DNA from: Salipaludibacillus sp. CUR1
Lineage (GTDB): Bacteria; Bacillota; Bacilli; Bacillales; Salisediminibacteriaceae
Assembly: GCF_021028955.1 (NCBI RefSeq)
Contig: NZ_JAIWPE010000069.1
Coordinates: 124,001-188,000 of the forward strand
DNA length: 64,000 bases
Direction of reading: 5' to 3'
Shown: positions 33,515 to 42,956 of the stretch, piece after piece
Layout of the letters: the number at the start of each line of letters is the position of its first letter
Numbering within the stretch: the stretch's first letter is position 1
Notes under the pieces: model-generated
Databases searched by the model: none
What the model saw: the letters and a program-made list of their open reading frames with translations, nothing else
Told to the model about the DNA's origin: nothing
Position numbers and translations under genes: made by a program

Positions 33515-35683
33515 ATGTGGAAACGAAAAATGATGCTGGGCATTGTATTTATTCTATCATTCTTTATTATCGGATTCTCTGTTTACGCAGGGATCATTAT
33601 ATTTGGAAACTATGCCATTGATGAAAAAGAGCTGGTTTTTAATGAATCAACGACGGTTGTTAACCAGGAAGGGTATGAAATTACTAAATTATTTCTGGAA
33701 AACAGGGAAGTGGTGGACTTAGAGGAAGTTCCGCAGCATGTTCAGGATGCGTTTATTGCTGTGGAAGACCACCGTTTTTTTCAGCATACAGGCATAGACT
33801 TCAGAGCGATCGGGCGTGCTCTATACAGGGATATTATCTCCCGGTCTAAAGCTGAAGGAGGAAGCACCATTACCCAGCAATTAGCCAAGAACGCTTTTCT
33901 TACCCACGAAAAGTCATGGATGAGAAAAACTAAGGAAGTTTTGATTGCTGTGAATCTCGAAAGAAGGTACACAAAAGAGGAAATACTTGAAATGTATTTA
34001 AACCGTATTTATTTCGGCCACGGGGCCCACGGGGTCGAAGCGGCGTCTAAACTGTATTTTGATAAGCCTGTCAAAGAACTTTCTATAGAAGAAGGCGCTT
34101 TGCTTGCCGCTTTGCCAAAAGCTCCTAACCATTATTCTCCATTCCTGGACCCGGATAGAAGTAAGCAAAGAAGAGATCTCGTACTGGATGTGATGGAGCG
34201 CCGCGATTTTATTACAGCTGAGGAAGCAGTAAGCCTGCAGGGACGCACACTGCCTTCCGACCAGACGAAGATTACACAAAACCCCGCGTATTTAACTTAT
34301 ATTGATATGGTTTTACTGGAAGCTGAAGAAAAATACGGTATTAGTGAAAATGAGCTGCTGAAAGGCGGTTATAAAATAGTCGTAGCGATGGATGCGGATG
34401 CCCAGCAAACGACATATGATAACTTCCAAAAAGATGATTTATTTCCGGCTTCTAAAGACGGACAGGATGTTCAGGGAAGTGTCGTGCTTCTTGATAATAA
34501 AACTGGAGGCGTAGCTGCAGTTCAGGGCGGACGTGATTATGTGAGGAAAGGCTTTAACCGTGCTTTGGCAGAACGTTCGCCGGGTTCTGCTTTTAAACCT
34601 GTTGCAGTGTTTGCTCCTGCCATGGAAGAAAATCTGTTTAATCCGTTCTCATTATTAAAAGATGAAGAAATGGATTTTGAGGGGTACAGTCCGAGGAATA
34701 TTAACCGGAGCTACGCAGGCGAAGTGACGATGTTTGACGCAGTTAAAAACTCCGTAAATCTGCCAGCTGTCTGGGCACTTGAGCAGCTTGGGGTGGAGAC
34801 TTCTAAAGCGTACATGGAAAAACAGAATATTCTTCTTGAAGATGAAGGGCTTAGTATCGCATTAGGAGGCCTGGAGAATGGAGTCACTCCTGTTCAGCTG
34901 GCTGCTTCTTACCGTACATTTGCTAATGAAGGGAAATACTCCGATCCATATTTTATAGAAAAGATTTACAGCCGAAACGGTGACTTAATTGCCGAGAATG
35001 AAACTGAGGAAACGGAGGTTATTTCACCCCAGACGGCCTGGTATATGACCAGAATGCTCGAATCTGTCGTTGAAGAGGGGACTGGAAGTGCCGGCGATTA
35101 TCAAGGGGCCTTAGCAGGTAAAACAGGAACGACTTCTTTTGAATCAGTGGAAGGAGCTGCGAGGGATTTGTGGTTCGCAGGATATTCCCCTGACCTGACA
35201 GGAGCGGTCTGGATGGGATACGACCGGACAGATGCCGATCACTATTTGACTGAATCGAGTGCTGTGTCAGTCAAAGCGTTTAAAACGATTTTAGGAGAAA
35301 TTAATGACAAAAGAAGTGACACTGCTGTGGCGTTTCAGAAACCTTCCGGTGTAGAAGATTTGGCCGAGCCCATCCGGCTGGTTGACATTACTGACTTATC
35401 GGCAGATTTTTCTGTCGGTTTCAGAGGAGCACAAGTTGACCTGGAATGGTCGGGGAGCGGGGATAATCGGGTGCATTACCGGGTTTATAAAAGAACAGGC
35501 GACGGGAAAACGTTAATAGATGAAGTAGTAGGGGAAACGGAGTATACTGTTCAAGGGGCTAGCTTGTTTTCGTCCTCACAGTATGTGGTAGTTCCTTACA
35601 ATCCCCAAATTGACAGAGAAGGGTCCGAATCGAACGTTGCTGAAGCACGTTTTCGTCTGTTTTCCCAGGATAACGCTTCCTGA
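33515..35683 (+). CDS. pbpF: Class A penicillin-binding protein (PbpF type)
   Basis: The 722-residue bifunctional peptidoglycan synthase has an N-terminal anchor (about 5-32). The glycosyltransferase domain (about 60-230) has AVEDHRFFQHTGID, GGSTITQQLAKN and RRYTKEEILEMYLNRIYFG. The transpeptidase domain has SPGSAFKP (catalytic Ser, about 354), SVN (NSVNLPAVWAL) and KTGTTSF (about 533). A C-terminal FN3-like segment follows. ATG 33515 is used, with GGGGGTGA about 8 bases upstream; the earlier ATG 33497 precedes it. It lies before hemEHY as in B. subtilis, where pbpF is sporulation-linked. Confidence 0.92.
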   Translation: MWKRKMMLGIVFILSFFIIGFSVYAGIIIFGNYAIDEKELVFNESTTVVNQEGYEITKLFLENREVVDLEEVPQHVQDAFIAVEDHRFFQHTGIDFRAIGRALYRDIISRSKAEGGSTITQQLAKNAFLTHEKSWMRKTKEVLIAVNLERRYTKEEILEMYLNRIYFGHGAHGVEAASKLYFDKPVKELSIEEGALLAALPKAPNHYSPFLDPDRSKQRRDLVLDVMERRDFITAEEAVSLQGRTLPSDQTKITQNPAYLTYIDMVLLEAEEKYGISENELLKGGYKIVVAMDADAQQTTYDNFQKDDLFPASKDGQDVQGSVVLLDNKTGGVAAVQGGRDYVRKGFNRALAERSPGSAFKPVAVFAPAMEENLFNPFSLLKDEEMDFEGYSPRNINRSYAGEVTMFDAVKNSVNLPAVWALEQLGVETSKAYMEKQNILLEDEGLSIALGGLENGVTPVQLAASYRTFANEGKYSDPYFIEKIYSRNGDLIAENETEETEVISPQTAWYMTRMLESVVEEGTGSAGDYQGALAGKTGTTSFESVEGAARDLWFAGYSPDLTGAVWMGYDRTDADHYLTESSAVSVKAFKTILGEINDKRSDTAVAFQKPSGVEDLAEPIRLVDITDLSADFSVGFRGAQVDLEWSGSGDNRVHYRVYKRTGDGKTLIDEVVGETEYTVQGASLFSSSQYVVVPYNPQIDREGSESNVAEARFRLFSQDNAS

Positions 35684-35875
35684 AGCTCGATTTCAGAAAT
35701 AATGACAGACAGGGGCATTTGGAAGGATATAGTAAGAAATGTGATAAATGTGTGAACAAAAGAGCATCTGCACTATACCCGGATGCGGGATGTAGTGTAA
35801 AATTTACCTTAGTGTTCTTTTTTATTGGGACACTTTTAATAGACAGAAGTTATCCTATGATTTGAGGTGTAACCA

Positions 35876-36928
35876 TTGACCGTTCAGTTTAATGATCAGT
35901 TTTTGAAAGCTTGTAAAAGAGAACAGATTGACCACGTTCCTGTCTGGTATATGAGGCAGGCAGGAAGATCACAGCCAGAATACAGAGAATTAAAGAAAAA
36001 ATACAGTCTTGAAGAGATTACACACCGGCCTGAAACCTGTGCATGGGTAACTAAACTGCCGGTTGATCAATATAACAATGATGCAGCCATACTTTATAAA
36101 GATATTATGACACCTTTACCTGCCATGGGAGTGGACGTAGAGATTAAAAAAGGAATCGGACCGGTTATTGGAAACCCGGTCAGGAATCTTGATGACGTTA
36201 AGCGTCTCACTAGTATTCAGCCTGAACAGGACGTGGATTTTGTTCTGGAAACAATTAAAATCCTCCGTACACAGTTAAACGTTCCTTTAATCAGTTTCAG
36301 CGGTGCTCCTTTCACACTTGCGAGCTATATGATTGAAGGCGGCCCTTCAAAAAATTATAATAAGACGAAAGCTATGATGTATTCTCAGCCTGAAGCATGG
36401 AATTTGCTGATGGAAAAACTTGGCGATATGGTCGTAACTTATGTCAAATCTCAAATAAAAGCAGGCGCCCAGGCCATTCAAATTTTTGATTCCTGGGTTG
36501 GGGCTTTAAACCGGGAGGATTACCGGACATATATCAAACCGGTTATGGAGAAAATATTCTCCCAGTTAAGAGGAGAAGGGGTACCTCTTATTATGTTCGG
36601 CGTAGGGGCCAGACATCTCACAATGGACTGGCATGACCTTCCACTCGATGTCGTTGGACTGGACTGGAGATATCCTATTCAGGAAGCGCGGGCAGACGGG
36701 ATTACTAAAGCGGTTCAAGGGAACCTTGATCCTTGTGTGCTGATGGCTCCCTGGTCTGTTATTGAAGAAAAGGCAAAACATATTATTGATCAGGGAATCA
36801 AGCAGCCTGGTTTTATATTTAATTTAGGTCATGGTGTTTTCCCGGAGATCGATCCGGCTGTATTAAAACGGCTTACTTCATTCGTCCATGAGTATTCAGC
36901 TGAGAAATTAGCTCAAATTAACCGGTAA
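35876..36928 (+). CDS. hemE: Uroporphyrinogen decarboxylase
   Basis: The 350-residue enzyme converts uroporphyrinogen III to coproporphyrinogen III. Signature [19 protein letters not shown] is near residues 20-38, and [24 protein letters not shown] and [11 protein letters not shown] follow. It starts with TTG 35876, with TGAGGTG 6 bases upstream. It is followed directly by hemH and hemY, and all three act in sequence in the coproporphyrin-dependent haem pathway of Bacillota. The 192 bases upstream contain TGTAAAAT as a possible -10. Confidence 0.96.
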   Translation: MTVQFNDQFLKACKREQIDHVPVWYMRQAGRSQPEYRELKKKYSLEEITHRPETCAWVTKLPVDQYNNDAAILYKDIMTPLPAMGVDVEIKKGIGPVIGNPVRNLDDVKRLTSIQPEQDVDFVLETIKILRTQLNVPLISFSGAPFTLASYMIEGGPSKNYNKTKAMMYSQPEAWNLLMEKLGDMVVTYVKSQIKAGAQAIQIFDSWVGALNREDYRTYIKPVMEKIFSQLRGEGVPLIMFGVGARHLTMDWHDLPLDVVGLDWRYPIQEARADGITKAVQGNLDPCVLMAPWSVIEEKAKHIIDQGIKQPGFIFNLGHGVFPEIDPAVLKRLTSFVHEYSAEKLAQINR

Positions 36929-36940
36929 AGGGTGAATGTT

Positions 36941-37873
36941 ATGCAGAAAACAATTGGTTTATTAGTTATGGCTTACGGAACACCAAGAAGCATGGATGAG
37001 ATCGAACCATATTATACCCATATCAGAAGAGGAAGAAAGCCTTCACAGGAGCAGCTTGATGATTTGACTGAACGTTACGAGGCAATTGGAGGGATTTCTC
37101 CGTTAGCTAAAATTACGACAGCTCAGACAGAAAAGCTGGAACAGGAATTAAACCGGCGTTCTTCTGATGTTCAGTTCAAAGCTTATCAAGGCCTGAAACA
37201 TATTGATCCTTTCGTTGAAGATGCTGTGCACAGTATGAAAGAAGACGGAATAAGCGAAGCGGTCAGTATTGTTCTTGCGCCTCATTATTCTTCCTACAGT
37301 GTAAAATCATATAATGGCCGAGCGAAAGAAGAGGCTGAATCTATAAACGGTCCATCAATTAAAAGTGTAGAAAGCTGGTATAATGAGCCGGAGTTTATTG
37401 ATTACTGGGCCAAAGAAATCAGGAAAACACGTGAAACCATGTCTGAGGAAGAAAAAAACCATCACGTCGTTATTTTTTCCGCGCACAGCCTTCCTGAGAA
37501 AATTTTGAAAAATGGCGACCCATATCCTGATCAGCTAAAAGAAACCGCTGAATTAATCGCTGAAAAAGCAGGGGTGGATAATTATGAAATAGGCTGGCAG
37601 AGTGAAGGAAATACGCCGGATCCCTGGATCGGTCCTGATGTGCAGGATCTCACAAGAGATTTATATGAGAAGCACGAATATAAAGCGTTTATGTACTGTC
37701 CGGTAGGCTTTGTAGCTGACCATCTTGAAGTGTTATACGATAACGATTATGAATGTAAAGTGGTAACAGATGAAGTTGGCGCAGGCTACTACCGTCCTGA
37801 AATGCCAAATGCAAAAGACGAATTCATCGATGCCCTTGCTACAGTGGTTGAAAAAACTTTAAAGGATGTATAA
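36941..37873 (+). CDS. hemH: Coproporphyrin ferrochelatase (HemH/CpfC)
   Basis: The 310-residue enzyme inserts Fe2+ into the porphyrin macrocycle; in Bacillota the substrate is coproporphyrin III. Seen: [20 protein letters not shown], the active-site His in [11 protein letters not shown] (about 183), the helix [20 protein letters not shown], and metal-site Glu in [17 protein letters not shown] (about 262). Length equals B. subtilis HemH. ATG 36941 has AAAGGG 8 bases upstream; an in-frame GTG at 36932 touches that site. It is 12 bases after hemE. Confidence 0.95.
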   Translation: MQKTIGLLVMAYGTPRSMDEIEPYYTHIRRGRKPSQEQLDDLTERYEAIGGISPLAKITTAQTEKLEQELNRRSSDVQFKAYQGLKHIDPFVEDAVHSMKEDGISEAVSIVLAPHYSSYSVKSYNGRAKEEAESINGPSIKSVESWYNEPEFIDYWAKEIRKTRETMSEEEKNHHVVIFSAHSLPEKILKNGDPYPDQLKETAELIAEKAGVDNYEIGWQSEGNTPDPWIGPDVQDLTRDLYEKHEYKAFMYCPVGFVADHLEVLYDNDYECKVVTDEVGAGYYRPEMPNAKDEFIDALATVVEKTLKDV

Positions 37874-37876
37874 CCT

Positions 37877-39295
37877 ATGCCTAAACAAAGAATTGCTGTG
37901 ATTGGCGGCGGTATGACAGGTCTTTCTGCCGCTTTTTACTTACAAAAGAGAATTAAAGAGGATAACCTTGATGCGGAATTTGTCCTGTATGAAGCTAAAG
38001 ACAAGCTGGGCGGCCGAATCGAAACGGATTACACTGATGGATTTATTATTGAGCAGGGACCGGATTCTTTTTTAGCCAGAAAGACAAGCATGACTAAGCT
38101 TGCCCGGGAATTAGGAATGGAAGACGACTTAATTGATAATAAATCAGGTTCTTTTATTCTTCATAATAATAAACTCTACCCTATGCCTGAAGGGGCCGTA
38201 ATGGGTATTCCAACCCAATGGATGCCATTTATTAAGACAGGCCTTTTTTCGCCGGCAGGAAAAGCCCGTGCGGCTATGGACCTTGTAATTCCGCGGACAG
38301 CGGAAGGAGATGATGATCAGTCTCTGGGAAGATTTTTCCGGAAAAGACTGGGAAACGAAGTGGTTGATCATTTAATTGAACCTCTCTTATCAGGGATTTA
38401 TGCAGGAGACATCGACCGTCTAAGCCTTAAGGCGACTTTCCCGCAATTCAGGCAAATTGAAGCAAAGTACCGCAGTCTCATCGTAGGAATGAAAACTTCG
38501 ATGGCCAAGCGTCAAAGTGCTTCTCCTTCTTCTAATGAACCTGTGAAAAAGCCGTCCGGGATGTTTTTAACCTTCAAAAGCGGTCTGCAGTCGCTCGTTG
38601 ACCGAATGGAAGAACATTTGGACAACGAAAACGTTCAAAAAGGAAAAGCGTTAACAGAAATTAAAAATGAAGATGAGCGTTGCCGTCTTATTTTTAGTGA
38701 CGGGACAGAAGATACAGTGGACGAAGTTATACTGACTACGCCTCATCAGCACGCTTATGAGCTGTTTAACGGACACGGGTTTATGAAGCCTTTAGGAGAC
38801 ATGCCTTCGACATCAGTAGCAACTATTGCACTTGCCTATCCTAAAAAAGCTGTTAAGAAAGATATTGACGGTACAGGGTTTGTAGTATCCAAAAAATCTG
38901 ACTATACCATTACCGCCTGTACGTGGACGCATAAGAAATGGGAACATGCTGCTCCGGAAGATTATGCTTTACTACGGGCATACGTAGGTAAAGCTGGCGA
39001 TGATGCAATCGTAGATCAGCCGGATGAATCGATCCTGGCTAAAGTGAAAGAAGATATCAATCATATTATGGACATTGAAGGGGAACCCCACTTTTACCGT
39101 ATTAAGCGCTGGAAAGAATCAATGCCGCAATATGAGGTCGGGCATGTGGAGAAACTTCACTATGTGAAGACCAAACTGGCTGAGCATTATCCGCAAGTTA
39201 CTTTAACAGGTGCCAGTTATCACGGTATCGGTCTTCCTGATTGCGTCGATCAGGGTAAAAAAGCAGTTGAGGATATATTAGCTGGTGGAAATTAA
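37877..39295 (+). CDS. hemY: Coproporphyrinogen III / protoporphyrinogen oxidase (HemY/CgoX)
   Basis: The 472-residue FAD enzyme performs the oxygen-dependent six-electron oxidation. The dinucleotide motif is IAVIGGGMTGLSAAFYLQ (about 5-22) and GGRIETDYTDGFIIEQGPDSF follows. The C-terminal FAD segment is GASYHGIGLPDCVDQGKKAV. In the pathway used by Bacillota it oxidises coproporphyrinogen III before iron insertion. It is 3 bases after hemH. The final step enzyme HemQ/ChdC is not in the window. A long stem-loop terminator follows. Confidence 0.95.
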   Translation: MPKQRIAVIGGGMTGLSAAFYLQKRIKEDNLDAEFVLYEAKDKLGGRIETDYTDGFIIEQGPDSFLARKTSMTKLARELGMEDDLIDNKSGSFILHNNKLYPMPEGAVMGIPTQWMPFIKTGLFSPAGKARAAMDLVIPRTAEGDDDQSLGRFFRKRLGNEVVDHLIEPLLSGIYAGDIDRLSLKATFPQFRQIEAKYRSLIVGMKTSMAKRQSASPSSNEPVKKPSGMFLTFKSGLQSLVDRMEEHLDNENVQKGKALTEIKNEDERCRLIFSDGTEDTVDEVILTTPHQHAYELFNGHGFMKPLGDMPSTSVATIALAYPKKAVKKDIDGTGFVVSKKSDYTITACTWTHKKWEHAAPEDYALLRAYVGKAGDDAIVDQPDESILAKVKEDINHIMDIEGEPHFYRIKRWKESMPQYEVGHVEKLHYVKTKLAEHYPQVTLTGASYHGIGLPDCVDQGKKAVEDILAGGN

Positions 39296-39328
39296 AGTGA
39301 AATCAGAAACAAAAAAATAGTCATTAAA

Positions 39329-39417
39329 GAAATCCGAAGAAATATTTGAGAGTTGAACTGCTCCGTATCTACTTGACATGAGGGCAGTTCACTTACGATA
39401 TATCTTCGGATTTTTGG
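39329..39417 (+). terminator. Long terminator after hemEHY
   Basis: Outer arms AAATCCGAAGA / TCTTCGGATTT enclose inner arms GTTGAACTGC / GCAGTTCAC, then TTTTTGGG. The nested stem is unusually long. Confidence 0.8.
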
Positions 39418-39469
39418 GTTATTTTTGGGGGTTAGTCCAGTCTTAGCCTCTGTTTGTCATGGGACAAAA

Positions 39470-39495
39470 AAAGACCGTACGTTTAATACGTACGG
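39470..39495 (-). terminator. Terminator of the ureohydrolase gene
   Basis: CCGTACG and CGTACGG pair around a 7-base loop; on the minus strand TCTTTTTTTGTCCC follows. Confidence 0.78.
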
Positions 39496-39580
39496 CTTCC
39501 ACAGGGAGAGGAAAATATGAGAAAGTGGGGGGAGTTATATAATATTAAATACCCGCGTATTTTATGATTAAACCTTATTT

Positions 39581-40540
39581 TTAAACTTTTTTATTTTTAA
39601 TATTTGTAACATGACCTGCCAATGCGTACAGGGCGACGAATGAAGCGAAGTGAGAACTGAAGTCATTGCCGTCCTGCTGGGGATAGACTTCAACAAAATC
39701 CATTCCAATGACACCAAGGGAGCAAATTTCATGCACAATGTTTAACAGCTCATAAGAGTTTAGTCCATTGCCGTCTACCGGGCCTCCCGGGTTAAAGGCA
39801 TGGTCCAGCACATCGCTGCAGATGCTGAGATAAACTGCGTCCGTGTTTTTAGAAGCAATCTCGTATGATCTTTTAGCGATCTCCCTGACATGGTCAGCCT
39901 GCCGGATATCTTCAATTGTTAAGGTGGTTGTTCCGGCTTTTTGCGCTAAACGGCCATTTTCAGGCTTGTTTCTTGGTCCGTGGATTCCCAGGTGAACGAG
40001 AGACTCATTTACTACTCCATCGGTTTCGTAAAGACGCGCGAATGGGGTTCCTCTTCCATATGGGTCGCCATTTGAATCATTATTATTATCATAATGGGCA
40101 TCTAAATGAATAATGCCGACTTTTTTACCGGTCGCTTCGATGTACCCTTCCATAATAGGATAAGTAATTCCGTGATCGCCTCCAAAAGCAATAGGAAAGG
40201 TGCCTTTTTCCCATATGTTTTTAGAGAATTCCCGGATTTTTTTCATTGTATCTTCCGGTTCAGCAGGGGTAACGGCAACATCCCCTTTATCACCAAGCTT
40301 CAAATGTTCAAAGACATCTATGTGGTCCAATTCCGGTAAATAGCCGCTGTACCTTGCTGAACTTAGCCTGATGACCTTAGGGCCCAGTTCGCAGCCTGTA
40401 TAGTCTCCCCAGGTTACCGCTCCTTCCCATGGAACGCCATATACAGTCACATCCATATCCTTTTCTTTGTCGGGATGACGGACTAAATTTTCAGCGCCTA
40501 AAAAACAGGGTGTATTACCATAAATAAAAGGTGTAGACAT
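39581..40540 (-). CDS. Ureohydrolase (arginase/agmatinase/guanidinase-like) family protein with altered metal site
   Basis: The 319-residue protein has the family motifs AFGGDHGITYP (metal His, about 119) and IIHLDAHYDNNND (Asp, His, Asp, about 143). The third, normally S-I-D-x-D-x-x-D, reads SICSDVLDHAFNPGGP (about 243). The first Asp, which bridges both Mn ions in arginase, is thus a Cys here. EVYPQQDGNDFSSH near the end resembles agmatinase-type enzymes. ATG 40540 has GAGGAGG upstream. The exact substrate (agmatine, formiminoglutamate, guanidino acids or guanidine) cannot be set. It stands alone with its own terminator. Confidence 0.8.
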   Translation of the reverse strand: MSTPFIYGNTPCFLGAENLVRHPDKEKDMDVTVYGVPWEGAVTWGDYTGCELGPKVIRLSSARYSGYLPELDHIDVFEHLKLGDKGDVAVTPAEPEDTMKKIREFSKNIWEKGTFPIAFGGDHGITYPIMEGYIEATGKKVGIIHLDAHYDNNNDSNGDPYGRGTPFARLYETDGVVNESLVHLGIHGPRNKPENGRLAQKAGTTTLTIEDIRQADHVREIAKRSYEIASKNTDAVYLSICSDVLDHAFNPGGPVDGNGLNSYELLNIVHEICSLGVIGMDFVEVYPQQDGNDFSSHFASFVALYALAGHVTNIKNKKV

Positions 40541-40610
40541 TATCAGATCCTCCTCTGTAAAAGTGCTCTCTCTGTTAATTTTCCTTTTTTCAAACCTGCT
40601 AAACCAATTA

Positions 40611-40757
40611 TTAAAAATACGCTTTGCAGGGGATGAGCTTGGAGCTTTTTTTCCATAGCCGTATAAAAGCCCAGGGCTCCTCTCCGGCTTTAATTAAGTA
40701 ATAAGGTTCACTCAGCACGCCCCCCGGCAAGTGAGAGAGCCATAAACCGGAAATAAC
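40611..40757 (-). other. Protein-like open segment without start, upstream of the ureohydrolase gene
   Basis: Within the 511-base gap 40541-41051, the minus strand has a 48-codon stop-free stretch reading LSHLPGGVLSEPYYLIKAGE then EPWAFIRLWKKSSKLIP. It has no ATG/GTG/TTG with a ribosome site. A second frame from an ATG within it encodes 37 residues up to the gene start, also without a ribosome site. A small AGCCG/CGGCT hairpin lies in it. It may be a gene remnant or a recurrent intergenic sequence. Nothing else in the gap except 0A-like boxes was recognised. Confidence 0.3.
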
Positions 40758-40880
40758 TTAGAAACTTAACCTGACCAATTCATAAAAACCCTGTTTTTGT
40801 AGTCATTTTTTCACAAAAAATCAAAGGCAAACTCAACAAGAGGAAGCTGTATAAATCATTTGACCTAATAATATGATGTT

Positions 40881-40951
40881 TTTGTCGAGCTTTGCCTAGT
40901 TTAAAAAAGATACTGCAAAGATAGACATATTTGATATTGAAATTAGTCGAA
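40881..40951 (+). promoter_or_regulatory. Two Spo0A-box-like sites upstream of the histidine kinase gene
   Basis: TTTGTCGAG (40881-40889) and TTAGTCGAA (40943-40951) each differ by one base from the 0A-box TTTGTCGAA. They are 62 bases apart, 100-170 bases before ATG 41052. One-mismatch matches can occur by chance in AT-rich DNA. Confidence 0.35.
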
Positions 40952-41051
40952 AAAAGAGTGCAGGGCAAGAAAAATGTCTAAAAGTCATTGTGCGATAAAC
41001 TGCCGTAGTAAATTATACTAATTAAGAAACAGAACGGGAGGGGACTGTACT

Positions 41052-42191
41052 ATGGACAAGCTTGCAATTAGACACATGGTAGAACTGTTAAGAGATAAAA
41101 AAGAACACATTTTAAAGGATACGGTGTATCCTTTTAAAGATATTTTACGCAGTAAAGAAGATCTCGAAGCGTTAAAATTAAGAATATCATTTTTGTTTGA
41201 TCTCTTTTTACTGAAAATTTCGTCAGATACCTGTTTGAATACCGCTGATTTTGGTGCAAGGGTCCAGGAATTTATGTCCCGGTATGATATGGAAGTGGAA
41301 GACTTTCTTGCAAGGTTTGATGAGATAAGGGTGGTCATGGAAAGTCATATATCCTCAATGCCAGTAGATGAAACAAACAAAACATTAACCATTGCAAAAC
41401 TTTACCGGTTTTTTCTGGACCTTCAAAAAGAGGCTTATTTAGAAACAGCTAAACAAAAAAATAAAGAATTGCTACATAAAGATGATCAGCTTTCCCAATT
41501 GAAAAACGACCGGATGGAGATACTTTCCAAGCTGTCGTCGAGTTTTGCTCACGAAATCCGCAATCCGTTAACGTCCATTAAAGGTTTTATAAAATTGATT
41601 GAACAGCGCATGGAGACACCGGTGGAGGAAAAAAACTACTTTAGTTATATTTATAATGAAATGGAAGAACTCGAGCAGCAGGTAAATCAGATTTTATTTT
41701 TGTCTCATGAAAAAAATCATCAGGATATATATTTTACTTCTGTCAGTTTAAACCAATTGTTATATGACGCCGTAGACTATTTTCAGCCCCTGTTTTATCA
41801 GAATAAAATAAATGTGGAACTGAACTTATGTGAAAACGTCACCACGTTAGGTATAGAAGAACAAATTAAACTTGTACTTTATAAATTAATGCAGAACGCC
41901 CATGATGCCCTGATAATGAAAGAAAAAAACAGGTGTTTGAAAATATGGCTTACTGAAAAAGATGCTGATGCCCTCATTACTTTTTCAAATAATGGTCCTC
42001 CAGTCCCGGCGCTAATCAGACAATCGATGTTTGAACCTTTTGTAGGCACTAAAGAGCTGGGAAAAGGATTAGGACTGGCGGTTTCAAAGCAGTTAATGAA
42101 AAAGCACGAGGGAGATATTAATTATACTTCAAAGGAAGGTTGGACCGTTTTTAAACTCCGTTTCCCTGTGGAGAAAGAAGTCACGCAGTAA
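41052..42191 (+). CDS. Orphan cytoplasmic sporulation-type histidine kinase
   Basis: The 379-residue kinase has no membrane segment. The N-terminal about 150 residues are helical with no recognisable PAS domain. Dimerisation box SSSFAHEIRNPLTSIKGFIK (about 168-187) has the HEIRNPLT form shared by sporulation kinases. ATPase parts: LMQNAHDAL (N box), FSNNGPPVP (G1) and FEPFVGTKELGKGLGLAVSK (F/G2). No response regulator is adjacent, but spo0B follows 157 bases downstream, so feeding the Spo0F-Spo0B-Spo0A phosphorelay is a reasonable inference. ATG 41052 follows GGGAGGGGA. Confidence 0.85.
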   Translation: MDKLAIRHMVELLRDKKEHILKDTVYPFKDILRSKEDLEALKLRISFLFDLFLLKISSDTCLNTADFGARVQEFMSRYDMEVEDFLARFDEIRVVMESHISSMPVDETNKTLTIAKLYRFFLDLQKEAYLETAKQKNKELLHKDDQLSQLKNDRMEILSKLSSSFAHEIRNPLTSIKGFIKLIEQRMETPVEEKNYFSYIYNEMEELEQQVNQILFLSHEKNHQDIYFTSVSLNQLLYDAVDYFQPLFYQNKINVELNLCENVTTLGIEEQIKLVLYKLMQNAHDALIMKEKNRCLKIWLTEKDADALITFSNNGPPVPALIRQSMFEPFVGTKELGKGLGLAVSKQLMKKHEGDINYTSKEGWTVFKLRFPVEKEVTQ

Positions 42192-42212
42192 GTAGTAATT
42201 AATTAGTTTTCC

Positions 42213-42232
42213 TGTCGAAAATATGGTATGAT
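42213..42232 (+). promoter_or_regulatory. Exact 0A-box core and -10 upstream of spo0B
   Basis: TGTCGAA at 42213-42219 is the full 7-base Spo0A core. TATGAT at 42227-42232 is a plausible -10. The arrangement would let Spo0A-P act on spo0B transcription; this is inferred. Confidence 0.4.
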
Positions 42233-42348
42233 AAACGTTATGGTTTATTCTAAATAAATGGCGAATCACACTAATTTTTTTCCAGAAGACTACCACAGGG
42301 CGGCTGTAAAAGACAGAGAGCAGCCAAGTATGATTTAGGAGTGTTCAT

Positions 42349-42927
42349 ATGCAGAAAGAATGGGATGTTATCAGCATTTTACGCCATTATCGTCACGATT
42401 TGTTAAACCATATTCAGTTAATTAATGGTTATTTAGCAATGGGGAAAGTTGAAAAAGTCCAAAGTTTAATTGACGAATTAGTACGACAATCTAAGAATGA
42501 AAGCCAGTTATCAAATTTAAATATGAATCAGTTTGCAAAAGAAGTGCTGACCTTTAACTGGGAAGCGCATTCTTTTCATTTAAAATTTGAGGTGCTTTCT
42601 AAAGCGGATGATTGGTCTTACTGGGAAGAAATGATCGTATCTTTTTTTCGGGAATTGATGAGTCTGTTTGATGAATACACTAAATTCGGCGAAGACCAGA
42701 ATGTCTTCTTAATGATAAATGATATTGAAGAAAAAGTATTGGAAATAGATTTTCAGGGCAGTCTTTGTGTAGATAACGACTTGCACAGGAAATTAACCCG
42801 TTTAGAAGAAGCTTATGGACAGCAAATTGATGAAATTGAGTGGAATGAGTCCGAATGTTATGTAAGGTTCTGTGTAGAAAGAGTTAATCAGAGAAAGTAC
42901 GCGGAAGGCGGCTATACACAGCCTTAA
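42349..42927 (+). CDS. spo0B: Sporulation initiation phosphotransferase Spo0B
   Basis: The 192-residue protein relays phosphate from Spo0F to Spo0A. The phospho-His helix is [20 protein letters not shown] (about 8-27), like the RHD(W/L)xNxxQLIxG motif of B. subtilis Spo0B. A kinase-like C-terminal fold without a proper ATP site follows (about 75-180). ATG 42349 has TTAGGAG upstream. It precedes obg by 29 bases, the conserved spo0B-obg pair. Divergence outside the H-box is high, as usual for Spo0B. Confidence 0.88.
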   Translation: MQKEWDVISILRHYRHDLLNHIQLINGYLAMGKVEKVQSLIDELVRQSKNESQLSNLNMNQFAKEVLTFNWEAHSFHLKFEVLSKADDWSYWEEMIVSFFRELMSLFDEYTKFGEDQNVFLMINDIEEKVLEIDFQGSLCVDNDLHRKLTRLEEAYGQQIDEIEWNESECYVRFCVERVNQRKYAEGGYTQP

Positions 42928-42956
42928 CAGCAGCATTGGATGAAGAGGTGAATAGT

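Noticed and set aside
40541-40800. Guanidine or other riboswitch in front of the ureohydrolase gene
   Set aside because: None of the conserved loop motifs I know for guanidine-I, -II or -III, TPP or purine riboswitches could be placed; only a small hairpin was seen.
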